A stretch of DNA of 64,000 nt, from the NCBI GenBank assembly GCA_949752745.1, contig OX457024.1:108926287-108990286 (forward strand), given 5' to 3'. The notes below the pieces were generated by a model, which worked only from the letters and a program-made list of their open reading frames with translations, searched no databases and was not told where the DNA came from. The position numbers were made by a program, and so were the translations under genes. Origin of the DNA: Protula sp. h YS-2021. Lineage: Eukaryota; Annelida; Polychaeta; Sabellida; Serpulidae. Below, in pieces: positions 21,901 to 28,978 of this stretch; positions within the stretch are counted from its first letter, which is position 1; every line of letters begins with the position of its first letter.

Positions 21901-22676
21901 CATTCCACCAATTTAGAATTTTCAATGAAGATTTGACCGCGGTACATTTACACAAAGTGGATTTGCTTCTGGATAAGCCCATTCAAGTTGGCTTCACCAT
22001 TCTCGACCTCAGCAAAGTGCTCATGTTTGACTTTCATTACAACTACATCATGACCAAGTATCCCGACGCCAAGTTGTTGTTCAGCGACACCGACAGTCTA
22101 TGTTACGACATAGAAACGGATGATATCTACAAGGATATGCAGGAAGATGCCAACTTGTTCGACACAAGTGACTATCCCCCCAATCATTTCCTGCATTCCA
22201 ACGTGAACAAGAAAGTGCTTGGGAAAATGAAAGATGAGACGGCGGGCATTCCCATTGAAGAGTTTGTTGGACTTCGGCCGAAAATGTACAGCATGATGTA
22301 TGGTGGGAAAGAAAAACATACGGCTAAAGGTATCACTTACGCGTGTCAAAGACGGATGAAACATGAGCAGTATAAAGACAGTTTGTTCAACCAAACGCAG
22401 ATGATGGTGACAGGACACACCATTCGAAGCCATGACCACCAGATTTTCTCGGAGAAGTTGAGGAAAGTAGCTCTCTCCCCCTTTGATGATAAGCGATACG
22501 TGTTGAATGATGGCTATTCCACTTTGGCGCATGGGCATTACAAGACCGCAGCAGCGGCAGCCAGGGCGGCAGCCAGGGTGGCAGCCAGGGCGGCAGCCAG
22601 GGCGGCAGCAGCAGCCAGGGCGGCGGCAGCAGCCAGGGCGGCAGCAGCCAGGGCGGCGGCGGCAGCAACAGTATAA
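18876..22676 (+). CDS. protein-primed-type family B DNA polymerase (PolB), 1266 aa
   Basis: Replicates the element. I chose the start ATG at 18876 (MATNSDTSV, good context CAAGGATGG) because upstream codons in this frame contain no ATG. Visible in order: two C2H2-like fingers (CHECKRTF..., CGECAKIF...) within about residues 10-90; a possible papain-like cysteine protease pair, Cys254 in NKCFLWSVLA and His349 in RHYCLI; a third finger (CFNCLHGF); Exo I YADFECF (D427, E429); an HNH/endonuclease-VII-like insert about 510-543 (CYICHEPLG, DHDHINGKYRGAAH, CN); Exo II HNLRGYDSH (D570); Exo III YLKSDVLLLADVF (D716); motif A YLDANNLYG (D812); motif B NNSVFGKT; motif C FSDTDSL (D1071). The last about 45 residues are Ala/Arg repeats. 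All exonuclease and polymerase acidic residues are present. The stop codon lies inside the next TATA box. Confidence 0.95.
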   Translation: MATNSDTSVFCHECKRTFPFLDLYVAHTCKPARLKRAIEELVQQIEVKRQKTMEDSIIRSDPFLCGECAKIFPSMDAFDTHVCRMLPKRVQVGKGRRVSLGENAQERRFEPEDGSDLLLEMRQQENRIKRHLLETLNHGMKWYIVVHARFKKLTANAEGVMVEQVDNAFISSRTHIAYNPEDIEQDLPEAYKELFTKFDEHERQGSGWVLDNILYIEVHTATSAPLEASSYIKLPKRVKSTKAVLNIKNEDNKCFLWSVLAHLHPSDRNPQRVNHYKAFENELKVEGMTFPTPIKDIPKFEKENDVSINVFGYEQDVVVPIQLSRNTSSATSSVREINLLMISNDKTRHYCLIKNFSKLMAYRSKHHGTTFYCFNCLHGFTRQDLLDKHREVCGKHGAQRLSFPKEPFIKFKNVAKQQRVPFVIYADFECFTKKHEEVRYQHHRPNSFAYVVVSQYETRAPVLYRGDNAVKVFLDHMVTERDRIVHGLQQPKEMVMTRADKEDFRTAVDCYICHEPLGADRVRDHDHINGKYRGAAHSECNLQFRFRKDQQGDKDSFIIPVFFHNLRGYDSHLIMEEIGKFKDETLTVIPNTIEKYIAFTMSNLKFTDSFQFMSTSLQKLVSNLAAEGKENFYHMTSHIHESDQQELLLRKGVYPYDYVDEPSKFAETQLPSKDKFYSQLSEEGISDEDYAHAQKVWETFRCTTFGEYHDLYLKSDVLLLADVFENFRQVCLNTYELDPAHYYTAPGLSWDAMLKATKVKLELINDIDMYQMVEQGLRGGISVITHKYAKANNPYVAEYDPTKPTHYLMYLDANNLYGWAMSQSMPESGFMWVNEPESIDFMEVDEEDEIGYILEVDLEYPQTIHDRHNHYPVAPERKSVKVGELSEHSQKLRKDLNMKDKPSEKLIPNLCDKKKYVLHYRNLQQYVSLGLKVTKVHRAIMFAQSKWLAKYISLNTEKRKLAKNPFEKDFFKLMNNSVFGKTMENVRKRIHVELVHQEKRFKKVVAKPSFHQFRIFNEDLTAVHLHKVDLLLDKPIQVGFTILDLSKVLMFDFHYNYIMTKYPDAKLLFSDTDSLCYDIETDDIYKDMQEDANLFDTSDYPPNHFLHSNVNKKVLGKMKDETAGIPIEEFVGLRPKMYSMMYGGKEKHTAKGITYACQRRMKHEQYKDSLFNQTQMMVTGHTIRSHDHQIFSEKLRKVALSPFDDKRYVLNDGYSTLAHGHYKTAAAAARAAARVAARAAARAAAAARAAAAARAAAARAAAAATV
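22540..22668. repeat. GCCAGGGCGGCAG repeat at the PolB 3' end
   Basis: An array of CAGCCAGGGCGG-type units encodes the Ala/Arg tail. The same units occur just inside the right TIR (32716-32744), where the other strand and frame encode Gln/Gly/Ser. Confidence 0.85.
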
Positions 22677-22679
22677 AAG
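22672..22679 (+). promoter_or_regulatory. TATA box overlapping the PolB stop codon
   Basis: GTATAAAAGG contains the polymerase TAA (22674-22676) and stands 71 bp before the next ATG (22743), about the same TATA-to-ATG distance as at the left TIR promoter (72 bp). Confidence 0.65.
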
Positions 22680-22742
22680 GGGGGGGGGACTCTCACCACA
22701 ACTTCAGAGTGAGTTGAGAGTGAGAGTGAGTTGAGGGTGAAC

Positions 22743-23114
22743 ATGCAGAGATCTGCAACAACGGATATGGATACTCTAGCAGATACGGTGAAAGACTTGA
22801 ACGTGAACAATCCCACCACCGCCACCACCACCACTATCAAGAAATTAAAAGTGGAGACGGCGACGGCGGCACCACCACCACCACCACAGTCGTGGGATGG
22901 AATGCTTTCTCTAGGCAATGGAAAGTATATCAAGATTATGAAACAAAGCAATGAAGGTGTGGTGAACATTCGCAAGTACCTCAGAGATGAGGGGACTGGA
23001 AGGAACCGTCCTACGAAAAAGGGTATCTTGCTGACCATACCTGAATGGAAAATGTTGAAGAAGCAGGTGAAAGAAGTGGATAAAAGGCTTCGCAGACAAG
23101 ACGACAACGCATAA
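22743..23114 (+). CDS. PC4-like single-strand DNA-binding protein, 123 aa
   Basis: A Thr/Pro-rich N-terminus (about 60 residues, including PPPPP) leads into a C-terminal domain with GNGKYIKIMKQ, VVNIRKYLRDEG, KKGILLTIPEWKMLKKQ. The order (beta strands, I-R-x-Y, KKGI-L, x-W-x-x-L) matches the transcriptional coactivator PC4/p15 family, which binds single-stranded DNA. A role in covering displaced strands during protein-primed replication or in late transcription is inferred. First of a row of closely packed + strand ORFs behind the TATA box at 22672. Confidence 0.75.
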   Translation: MQRSATTDMDTLADTVKDLNVNNPTTATTTTIKKLKVETATAAPPPPPQSWDGMLSLGNGKYIKIMKQSNEGVVNIRKYLRDEGTGRNRPTKKGILLTIPEWKMLKKQVKEVDKRLRRQDDNA

Positions 23115-23131
23115 CCAGGTAACCCCCCATC

Positions 23132-23506
23132 ATGAATGCACTCATGTTAAACGATGGTGTTTACCTTAAAGTCAATGAGAGGAATGAAGTGATGATGGGT
23201 TCTCGGAGATGTTCTGCTTATCAGTTTAAACCTGAAGTGTGGAAAGACTTTAAAAACATACCGCTTGAAGCTGGGTTTAAACGCAGACTTGAAAATAAAC
23301 TGGAAGTGACGGTGGCTGAATATGATTCTAACATACGTGTGACATTCTGTAGAAATCTTTTACAGGATTATCCAAAGGATTATAAGGGAGTTGTGCCAGA
23401 CACACCCTATGCACAGTTGATCTTCTTTGATATCAAGAACTGGCGCGCAATCTTACGATTCCTAGAAGCTATACAGCATCCACTGTTCGACATCCTCCGA
23501 GTATAA
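23132..23506 (+). CDS. small PC4-related ORF, 124 aa
   Basis: ATG follows the previous stop by 17 nt. Residues about 70-124 (KLEVTVAEYDSNIRVTF ... FFDIKNWRAILRFLEAI) keep the strand pattern and the final W-x-x-I/L helix of the PC4-like neighbours. The first half holds a second, weaker unit (GVYLKVNERNEV ... FKPEVWKDF). Function is unknown beyond this likely relationship. The stop lies in GTATAAAAAT. Confidence 0.55.
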   Translation: MNALMLNDGVYLKVNERNEVMMGSRRCSAYQFKPEVWKDFKNIPLEAGFKRRLENKLEVTVAEYDSNIRVTFCRNLLQDYPKDYKGVVPDTPYAQLIFFDIKNWRAILRFLEAIQHPLFDILRV

Positions 23507-23512
23507 AAATAC

Positions 23513-23866
23513 ATGGACGAGATGGAAGACGACTATTTGATGGATTATGAACCCATGACATATGGGTTCTCCTATCTGAGAAACTTATGTGATGACATTG
23601 TGTTACGGCATTTTGGACAGTATCTCGTCCTATCGCTTGATGACCAATCCGTGTTGAAGGATCACCTAGACAAGTTGAGAATACCCGGCTTTCTCCTAGC
23701 AGTCTCGGATGAATTAGAAGTGCGTGTGACTGAGAACGGTCTAGACGTGTTTGTACAATTTCGCCAATATGACGAGCTTACAGAAGGCTGCGACATCATC
23801 ACCCTCAGCACCGTGGAATGGAACGCGCTGTTACACGCATTGGATTGGGAAGAATCTTCTGCTTGA
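23513..23866 (+). CDS. small acidic PC4-related ORF, 117 aa
   Basis: ATG 6 nt after the previous stop. An acidic N-terminus (MDEMEDDYLMDYE) is followed by two units, the second with ELEVRVTENGLDVFVQF and ITLSTVEWNALLHAL, which resembles the PC4 core. The ORF stops just as the next frame begins a similar domain, so a frameshift or reinitiation may join them. Confidence 0.55.
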   Translation: MDEMEDDYLMDYEPMTYGFSYLRNLCDDIVLRHFGQYLVLSLDDQSVLKDHLDKLRIPGFLLAVSDELEVRVTENGLDVFVQFRQYDELTEGCDIITLSTVEWNALLHALDWEESSA

Positions 23867-23927
23867 ATTCAAAGAGGATGGAATACAACTCAAGCGGGGT
23901 ACCAAATCCATTGAGGTGACACAGCCT

Positions 23928-24134
23928 ATGCGGCTGATGGACTTAGAAGAAGGATATGAACTGAAACTGTCTGAACATGAAACTGTTAAAGTGATAAAGT
24001 TTGGTGATGTGTGTTATGTGAGCTTTCATAGCATTTACAAACGTGGATGTAATGTCTATGATACCTATATTAATTTAAATTGTAATGAATGGTATGCATT
24101 GATCCATGTATTGAAAGAAGAAACTTGTAAATAA
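23928..24134 (+). CDS. C-terminal PC4-related segment in the next frame (68 aa or longer)
   Basis: The frame is open from 23751. The possible ATGs are 23769 (within the previous ORF) and 23928. The similarity begins near 23862, right at the end of the preceding ORF (FKEDGIQLKRG ... YELKLSEHETVKVIKFGD ... INLNCNEWYALIHVL). It may be the distal half of a fused protein, reached by frameshift, splicing or sequence error. No independent start looks convincing. Confidence 0.45.
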   Translation: MRLMDLEEGYELKLSEHETVKVIKFGDVCYVSFHSIYKRGCNVYDTYINLNCNEWYALIHVLKEETCK

Positions 24135-24185
24135 AAATTTGTAGATAAGAAGTGTGGGGGGGGGGGGGGGGAGTTTGGAAAACAC

Positions 24186-24191
24186 AATAAA
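24186..24191 (+). terminator. polyadenylation signal for the + strand genes
   Basis: AATAAA follows a G-run 52 nt after the last + strand stop. The minus-strand AATAAA (24218-24223) lies just beyond it, so the two gene sets converge here. Confidence 0.7.
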
Positions 24192-24217
24192 ACAAGATCA
24201 GTTTGAAACTTGAGTCT

Positions 24218-24223
24218 TTTTAT
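24218..24223 (-). terminator. polyadenylation signal for the capsid-protease block
   Basis: AATAAA on the - strand, 49 nt after the protease stop. Confidence 0.7.
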
Positions 24224-24271
24224 TTTCTTCAACAACTTAACTACAGCTTAACTACACCCCCCCCCTTCCCA

Positions 24272-24712
24272 TTAATAAAACAATGGTTTATAATGTCTAT
24301 AGACAAAATCCTTTACAATAAAATCCCCATCCTTTCTTTTTAATATATTCACAATGTCAAACATACTCTGACCTCGAGCTCTATGCCATATATAATAGAC
24401 ACAATAAAAACCACACGCCGATGATATCGGCGTTTGTAATGAGATGGAATTATACATATAGTCCTTTCTTAAAAACGTTTCTAAACGCTCATCGAGAGGG
24501 AACAGTCCATAAGAGTCAAAGTATTCCACAGGGTCTTTGTCATAATACACTGCCACCCAATGCTCTCCTGGTTCATCTTGATCGTCGGTGTTGATGACAT
24601 AGGCACCACGTTGTAAAGACGGTGGTAACTGGTCCATGGCAAACACACCTTGAAACAAGTCTTTGGTCGCGGCATCATGGCTCAGGATAGCTTCGATCTG
24701 CTTCGTGTTCAT
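24272..24712 (-). CDS. adenain-like cysteine protease (PRO), 146 aa
   Basis: Predicted maturation protease for capsid proteins. The catalytic set of the adenain/Ulp1 clan is visible: His51 in GEHWVAVYYD, Asp66 in EYFDSYG, Gln93 as oxyanion candidate and Cys100 in SSACGFYC. Length is shorter than adenovirus adenain (about 200) but usual for Polintons. Its ATG overlaps the major capsid stop as ATGA (24712-24709), so it is the last gene of the capsid block. Confidence 0.92.
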   Translation of the reverse strand: MNTKQIEAILSHDAATKDLFQGVFAMDQLPPSLQRGAYVINTDDQDEPGEHWVAVYYDKDPVEYFDSYGLFPLDERLETFLRKDYMYNSISLQTPISSACGFYCVYYIWHRARGQSMFDIVNILKRKDGDFIVKDFVYRHYKPLFY

Positions 24713-26082
24713 GACTGGTAGTCGAATTGGATGCTACGATTGGCACTGATTTCGATAATGTTGTCAAATTCAGCATAGACGATGACATTGATGGTAGGTT
24801 GCAAAGCCCTAGCAAAGTTCATTTCTAGCCGCAAATTCCCATGCTTGATCAGGGGAAAATGATCAGCTCCATCATAGTCCGGTGTTAAGTCGAACGAAAA
24901 TAAAGAATACCCTCTAGGCCAATCTTCCCTTTTTATAATGGAGCTTTTCTCACCATTCAATCGGTCAAACGATTTGTAAAGCGTTTCAAAAGCGTCTAGG
25001 TACTTGTCCTGTGGAATGTCAAGCTTGAGCGGTTTGGACAGGACTGGTTCACCATCCGTGTACAGTTGCATATAGTCCAGATCAAAATGTTTGAAATCAT
25101 ATGGATTCCTCGCGACTGACCCACCAAAGGCTTCGTTATGAACCAGACCAATGACAATACGATGTGGCAATTGACCCAAAAAGATGTTGTCTTTCACAAA
25201 AGACTGAAACCCTGCCGGAATGGCCAAGACTTTACATTCTTTTCTAGTGATGATGATCTTGGCAGGACTTTTCAGCAATGCGTCTGTATGCCCTAACTGA
25301 ATGCCTGGACTCACCCTCACTTTGCGAATGGTTAAAAATGCCTCTTTCACTTCTACCTTATAGGTAGTATCTGCAGCCATCAATACATAATCATCTTTCT
25401 GTCTATGGAAACGCAACTTCAAACTGATGCCATTCGGAAGATAGCGATCCTGCTCAAACAAATCTATCCTTAAGCCACCTGACAGCATAAACTCACGGCT
25501 GAGACGTGTATGCAAATAACGATGGTGTAAGCCATTGTTTCCTTGCTCAGCTAGATCACTACCGTCGGCATTGACATGAAACCCGGATACATAGCGTTCA
25601 TGATTAGGCCTTTTCACCTCATGACTATTCATCGACCCAGCAGTATCCTTGTACATGAGCCGCAGAGAGCGCTCGGAATGGAGACTTTCTTCCGAATCAT
25701 GGATGAGATGCGAGATCATGCTGGTATACCCATGGGTGTTGTTACTATGAGATACCAACCGATCATTCAGAAACAATTCAATATTAGACCATAGCCCGTT
25801 AAACACATCATTGATGCAGGAGACCTGATCCTCTGGGCCACACGCTGTTCCATCAGCCTTTACAATGCGGCATACAATATGAAGTTTGCTGTTCTTTAAA
25901 TCCAGATATTCTTCTGTACTCGCAGGAATGTAGAATTCTATGGGAGCACCCTCTCTAATGGTCGTCAGTGGTTGATAGTCAACATTATAACTTTTCTCTA
26001 CAGCCGTTTGCGTTGGCGGTACGTGAAACCATTCCAATGGAGAAAGAGTGCATTCGCATGAATGATTGTGAATGAGAGACAT
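24709..26082 (-). CDS. major capsid protein, double jelly-roll, 457 aa
   Basis: Recognised by the Polinton/adintovirus hexon-like pattern: an N-terminal TIREGAPIEFYIPAST, then LDLKNSKLHIVCRI, a central jelly-roll junction near residue 215 (LRIDLFEQDRYLPNG), and a C-terminal RGYSLFSFDLTPDYDG with NLRLEMNFARALQ. Size fits the family (about 450-600). Builds pseudo-hexameric capsomers. Lies 4 nt after the upstream pVI-like ORF and overlaps the protease start by ATGA. Confidence 0.9.
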   Translation of the reverse strand: MSLIHNHSCECTLSPLEWFHVPPTQTAVEKSYNVDYQPLTTIREGAPIEFYIPASTEEYLDLKNSKLHIVCRIVKADGTACGPEDQVSCINDVFNGLWSNIELFLNDRLVSHSNNTHGYTSMISHLIHDSEESLHSERSLRLMYKDTAGSMNSHEVKRPNHERYVSGFHVNADGSDLAEQGNNGLHHRYLHTRLSREFMLSGGLRIDLFEQDRYLPNGISLKLRFHRQKDDYVLMAADTTYKVEVKEAFLTIRKVRVSPGIQLGHTDALLKSPAKIIITRKECKVLAIPAGFQSFVKDNIFLGQLPHRIVIGLVHNEAFGGSVARNPYDFKHFDLDYMQLYTDGEPVLSKPLKLDIPQDKYLDAFETLYKSFDRLNGEKSSIIKREDWPRGYSLFSFDLTPDYDGADHFPLIKHGNLRLEMNFARALQPTINVIVYAEFDNIIEISANRSIQFDYQS

Positions 26083-26086
26083 GATT

Positions 26087-26443
26087 TTAAAAGATATCTC
26101 TTTTATGCTTTTTTGATGTTATCCGTCTAGCTGTTCTTCGTCTTCTAGCACGTTTCATCGGCTGCACTCTCTTTTTATGTACATCACCACCACCAAACAC
26201 ACGTTGTGCTACTCGGCCCGTAACATCTTTCGCAACATTCTTTGCAGCCTTCTTAAGATGTGGCGCAACGATCTTAGCCCCAGCCTTAAGTAGCGGAATA
26301 GCTCTACGAGCCAATGATCCGAGTATTGAACCAATACCATCCCCATATTGAATTCGCGCTCCTTTGAATCCTGGCAATTCTCCACCCACTTGTCGAAGAA
26401 GGTGGTTGCGATATGCAGACGGATCGTGTGTGTAGGCTTTCAT
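26087..26443 (-). CDS. small basic pVI/pX-like peptide, 118 aa
   Basis: The N-terminus is followed by a Gly-rich amphipathic segment (GDGIGSILGSLARRAIPLL, KAGAKIVAPHLKKAAKN) and a strongly basic tail (KRARRRRTARR). Adintovirus-like elements carry comparable small core or membrane-active peptides next to the capsid genes, analogous to adenovirus pVI/pX. A DNA-condensing or membrane-disturbing role is inferred only. Start overlaps the minor capsid stop (ATGA, 26443-26440). Confidence 0.65.
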   Translation of the reverse strand: MKAYTHDPSAYRNHLLRQVGGELPGFKGARIQYGDGIGSILGSLARRAIPLLKAGAKIVAPHLKKAAKNVAKDVTGRVAQRVFGGGDVHKKRVQPMKRARRRRTARRITSKKHKRDIF

Positions 26444-27198
26444 AGTGCTTTTGGTCGGAAATGGAGTTTACAAATCACCTTTCCAGTTTGAAATGGAACA
26501 GTATGGCCTGTGTCGTCCTTTATATTCATCTCTATCATGTCAAATTTGGATGTGTTTACAGGAACATAATGCGGTTCGTTGTACGTTTTCATAACAATGT
26601 CACCATCATGGCCTTGTATCCCAACAGAACGTAGCAAAGGCACATAATAATCCCCAACCACTTGTGGTTCACAAATACTACAATACACATACAGTGTATA
26701 AAACCCCTGTTTCACATCAGCTTTATGGTCAGCTCTACCTGTTTCAGTATACCAGTGATCTGGGATAAATCCTAAAATCTCAGCTAATCCAGTGGAGAAG
26801 GACACTTCATAGCCATAATCGAGAAATAGAAAAACACGTCGTCTAATTCTATCATACTTTAGCCGAATAGCTTCTGTAAGTTTCAGAGTATTAGTCGCTT
26901 CTTCATTGACTGCCTCACATAGTTCTTGTATGGTTCTATAGTAGCCATAAGGAATATCGAGAGTGCTAAGAATAGGATCATCGAATAGTTCTTGTCGATA
27001 CTGAATAGAGTAGTCCATGCCCTGTCTCATCGTTGACCATGTATGCGGATATTGAATTTCAGCTAAAGCCACTTCATATCGTCCATTCAGATAGATGGTT
27101 CGAGGCATACGAATTTGATAATTCGAAGCCTTGTTGTTGGGATAATAATTCATACTCGCATTGCTAGGCAAAGTAATGTAAAAGCTTGTCGACTCCAT
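26440..27198 (-). CDS. minor capsid (penton-like) protein, 252 aa
   Basis: Start at the first true ATG (27198, MESTSFYITLPSN). STSFYITLPSNASMNYYPNN and LNGRYEVALAEIQYP are typical of the Polinton minor capsid/penton single jelly-roll protein, conserved with the major capsid gene. A TATATA box lies 41 nt upstream. First gene of the capsid block. Confidence 0.85.
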   Translation of the reverse strand: MESTSFYITLPSNASMNYYPNNKASNYQIRMPRTIYLNGRYEVALAEIQYPHTWSTMRQGMDYSIQYRQELFDDPILSTLDIPYGYYRTIQELCEAVNEEATNTLKLTEAIRLKYDRIRRRVFLFLDYGYEVSFSTGLAEILGFIPDHWYTETGRADHKADVKQGFYTLYVYCSICEPQVVGDYYVPLLRSVGIQGHDGDIVMKTYNEPHYVPVNTSKFDMIEMNIKDDTGHTVPFQTGKVICKLHFRPKAL

Positions 27199-27238
27199 GG
27201 TGGTGGTCAAATGGTATGGGTGCGTCGTCGTCGTTGCC

Positions 27239-27244
27239 TATATA
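27239..27244 (-). promoter_or_regulatory. TATA-like box of the capsid block
   Basis: GGTATATAGG on the - strand, 41 nt before the minor capsid ATG, in the only sizeable gap (27199-27421) between the two minus-strand blocks. Confidence 0.6.
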
Positions 27245-27309
27245 CCTCATCAGGTACCTCGGGACAGCGCGCGCCATTCGACCAAGTCTCATCCTCATTC
27301 ACATGGTCT

Positions 27310-27315
27310 TTTATT
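27310..27315 (-). terminator. polyadenylation signal for the integrase-ATPase block
   Basis: AATAAA on the - strand about 107 nt after the stop of the 193-aa ORF and upstream of the capsid TATA box, so it divides two transcription units. Confidence 0.6.
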
Positions 27316-27421
27316 TCTCCTTCGCAACACGCACTTGTACATCGGATCTTCACGGGAATAGTCACGGGAATAGTCGAGTTCTCTTCCTGGCCACCACCAC
27401 CACAACACCATAGCTCTTTTG

Positions 27422-28003
27422 TTAAAACTTTTCCCATCCTTTAGGAAACTGTCTTTGCTGACGCTGGTTCATTTCTGTGGCAATGTCTTCACGAGTGGTC
27501 TTTTTACTAAACGTCGTTTTTGGAATATTCGCATCGACAATTTCCTGGATAAACGGATGCCAGCCATGGGGTGGGGGTCTTCGGTCTTTTCTTCTTGTCG
27601 CCACCAATGCTTCTTTCATCAAATCAATCATGTTAGAATTTGTAATGACATCGCCCGTTTTCAACACAAGTTCATCCTTCTCTGTCCATGTCGTACCATG
27701 TTTCTTCAGTTCTGCTAAAAGTTGTATCACTTTTCCATGATAGATAGGTTGAAAATGACTTAACACTCGCTTTTCTAGTGGTGGTGGTGGTGGTGGTGGT
27801 GGTGAGGGTGGTTGTTGTTGGGACTGACTTGTTCGTAGATGACGGCCAAAAAGTTGAGACGTTTCCATAGCCTTTTCACGTGTTCGTTTCCCACGTAAAA
27901 GTGTCTTGACTTTTCTTTTGATGCTATGTTTTCTCCCCTTCTTTTCTAATAACAGTTTGTATTCCTGTTCAGGAATGAGAACCATTTTCATAGCATGCTT
28001 CAT
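27422..28003 (-). CDS. Polinton-associated protein, 193 aa, function unknown
   Basis: Starts MKHAMKMVLIPEQEYKLL, then a basic stretch (KRKVKTLLRGKRTREK), a poly-Pro linker (PSPPPPPPPP) and a C-terminal half with HGTTWTEKDELVLKTG and GWHPFIQEIVDAN. The MVLIPE-type start and position after the ATPase recall uncharacterised ORFs of other marine Polintons. Overlaps the upstream stop by ATGA (28003-28000). No enzymatic motif is seen. Confidence 0.75.
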   Translation of the reverse strand: MKHAMKMVLIPEQEYKLLLEKKGRKHSIKRKVKTLLRGKRTREKAMETSQLFGRHLRTSQSQQQPPSPPPPPPPPLEKRVLSHFQPIYHGKVIQLLAELKKHGTTWTEKDELVLKTGDVITNSNMIDLMKEALVATRRKDRRPPPHGWHPFIQEIVDANIPKTTFSKKTTREDIATEMNQRQQRQFPKGWEKF

Positions 28004-28326
28004 TTCAACAGCAGCTTGGCTAACAAGGGCAATGCAAATCTAGCAACCAGTCCAATGAATCCTCCTTTCTGATTCACCAACTTCTTTTTTCGTCGAAGGG
28101 ATATCTTCTTGTCTGCCAGAGTACGTAGGGTATGACGCTCACGCTGGAATACCTTATACCGTTTTGAGCTTAAGGGTAAATGTCCCCTTAATATATTCAA
28201 ACAAATTTCAAACAAGCTCGTTAATTCCTCCTTCGTAGCTTGCTGTAGCAAGGATTTACGCCGTCTAGACCCACTACGTGCAAGCAAATGAAGGAAAGGC
28301 TGGTTCGTTCGAATGCGTTTAGACAT
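28000..28326 (-). CDS. small basic protein with hydrophobic C-terminus, 108 aa
   Basis: The Arg/Lys-rich body (SRRRKSLLQQATKEEL, DKKISLRRKKKLVNQKGG) ends in the hydrophobic peptide FIGLVARFALPLLAKLLLK. That last segment looks membrane-active. This gene type is common in Polintons of aquatic animals. Overlaps the ATPase stop by eight nt (ATGTCTAA). Confidence 0.75.
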   Translation of the reverse strand: MSKRIRTNQPFLHLLARSGSRRRKSLLQQATKEELTSLFEICLNILRGHLPLSSKRYKVFQRERHTLRTLADKKISLRRKKKLVNQKGGFIGLVARFALPLLAKLLLK

Positions 28327-28978
28327 CTTGACTGTGAATGGTTAAATGACTTGGTTCTTGGTCATACACGGCTTTATCAATATATATATAATGTGTATCT
28401 TTTGGTAAAATGCCTGTACGAATACGCAGTTGATCATTCGTCTTCGGCTTCAAGTCAATGAACAAATAACCATGGGGTTTGCTGGTAGCATCTTGATAGG
28501 CTTCTATGAGAAATTGAGCTCTTCCAGGATACATTTGCCGCGCCAATGTACTGACTTGCTGACTGTCTCTCGGATTTTTAAACAAAATGATATAATGGGT
28601 ATTCAAACTAATATTGCGCATCTCTTTCCCATGATGGAATAAATTATGCACAATAAAGATGATACTTAGATTTTGATGACTGCTACCCACACTAAAGAGA
28701 CGTGTCATACGCTCATCGCTATGGCATTTGGTCATCAAGTCATCAAGGATGAGTAAGTTTGGTTTTTTCGGGTTAAAACGCTCTTCAATGTCATCTGGAA
28801 TGCCTTGGTAAAATGTCACACCTTTCATTCCCTTGTACAAGGGTTGATCGGCTGCATAGAGCCATAAAATGTTTTTCGGAGAGGGGTGAATCAACTTTTG
28901 TTCGAGAATTTCCCTGACCAGAGACGTCTTGCCACTGCCTGTAGGTCCAGAGACCAAGCATGTAAATGGATGCTTCAT
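28319..28978 (-). CDS. genome-packaging ATPase (HerA/FtsK type), 219 aa
   Basis: Walker A SGPTGSGKT near residues 12-20 and Walker B NLLILDDLM near 74-82. A downstream segment (FIVHNLFH, NTHYIILFKNPRD) has the Asn/Gln sensor pattern of the A32-like packaging ATPases. I chose the ATG at 28978 (MKHPFTCLVSG) over 29005 because it makes an ATGA overlap with the integrase stop and keeps the normal short N-terminus. Predicted to pump element DNA into capsids. Confidence 0.92.
   Translation of the reverse strand: MKHPFTCLVSGPTGSGKTSLVREILEQKLIHPSPKNILWLYAADQPLYKGMKGVTFYQGIPDDIEERFNPKKPNLLILDDLMTKCHSDERMTRLFSVGSSHQNLSIIFIVHNLFHHGKEMRNISLNTHYIILFKNPRDSQQVSTLARQMYPGRAQFLIEAYQDATSKPHGYLFIDLKPKTNDQLRIRTGILPKDTHYIYIDKAVYDQEPSHLTIHSQDV

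Noticed and set aside
26460..27440. Plus-strand ORFs opposite the minor capsid promoter region
   Set aside because: Short, no domains, and antisense to a well-supported gene and its promoter.
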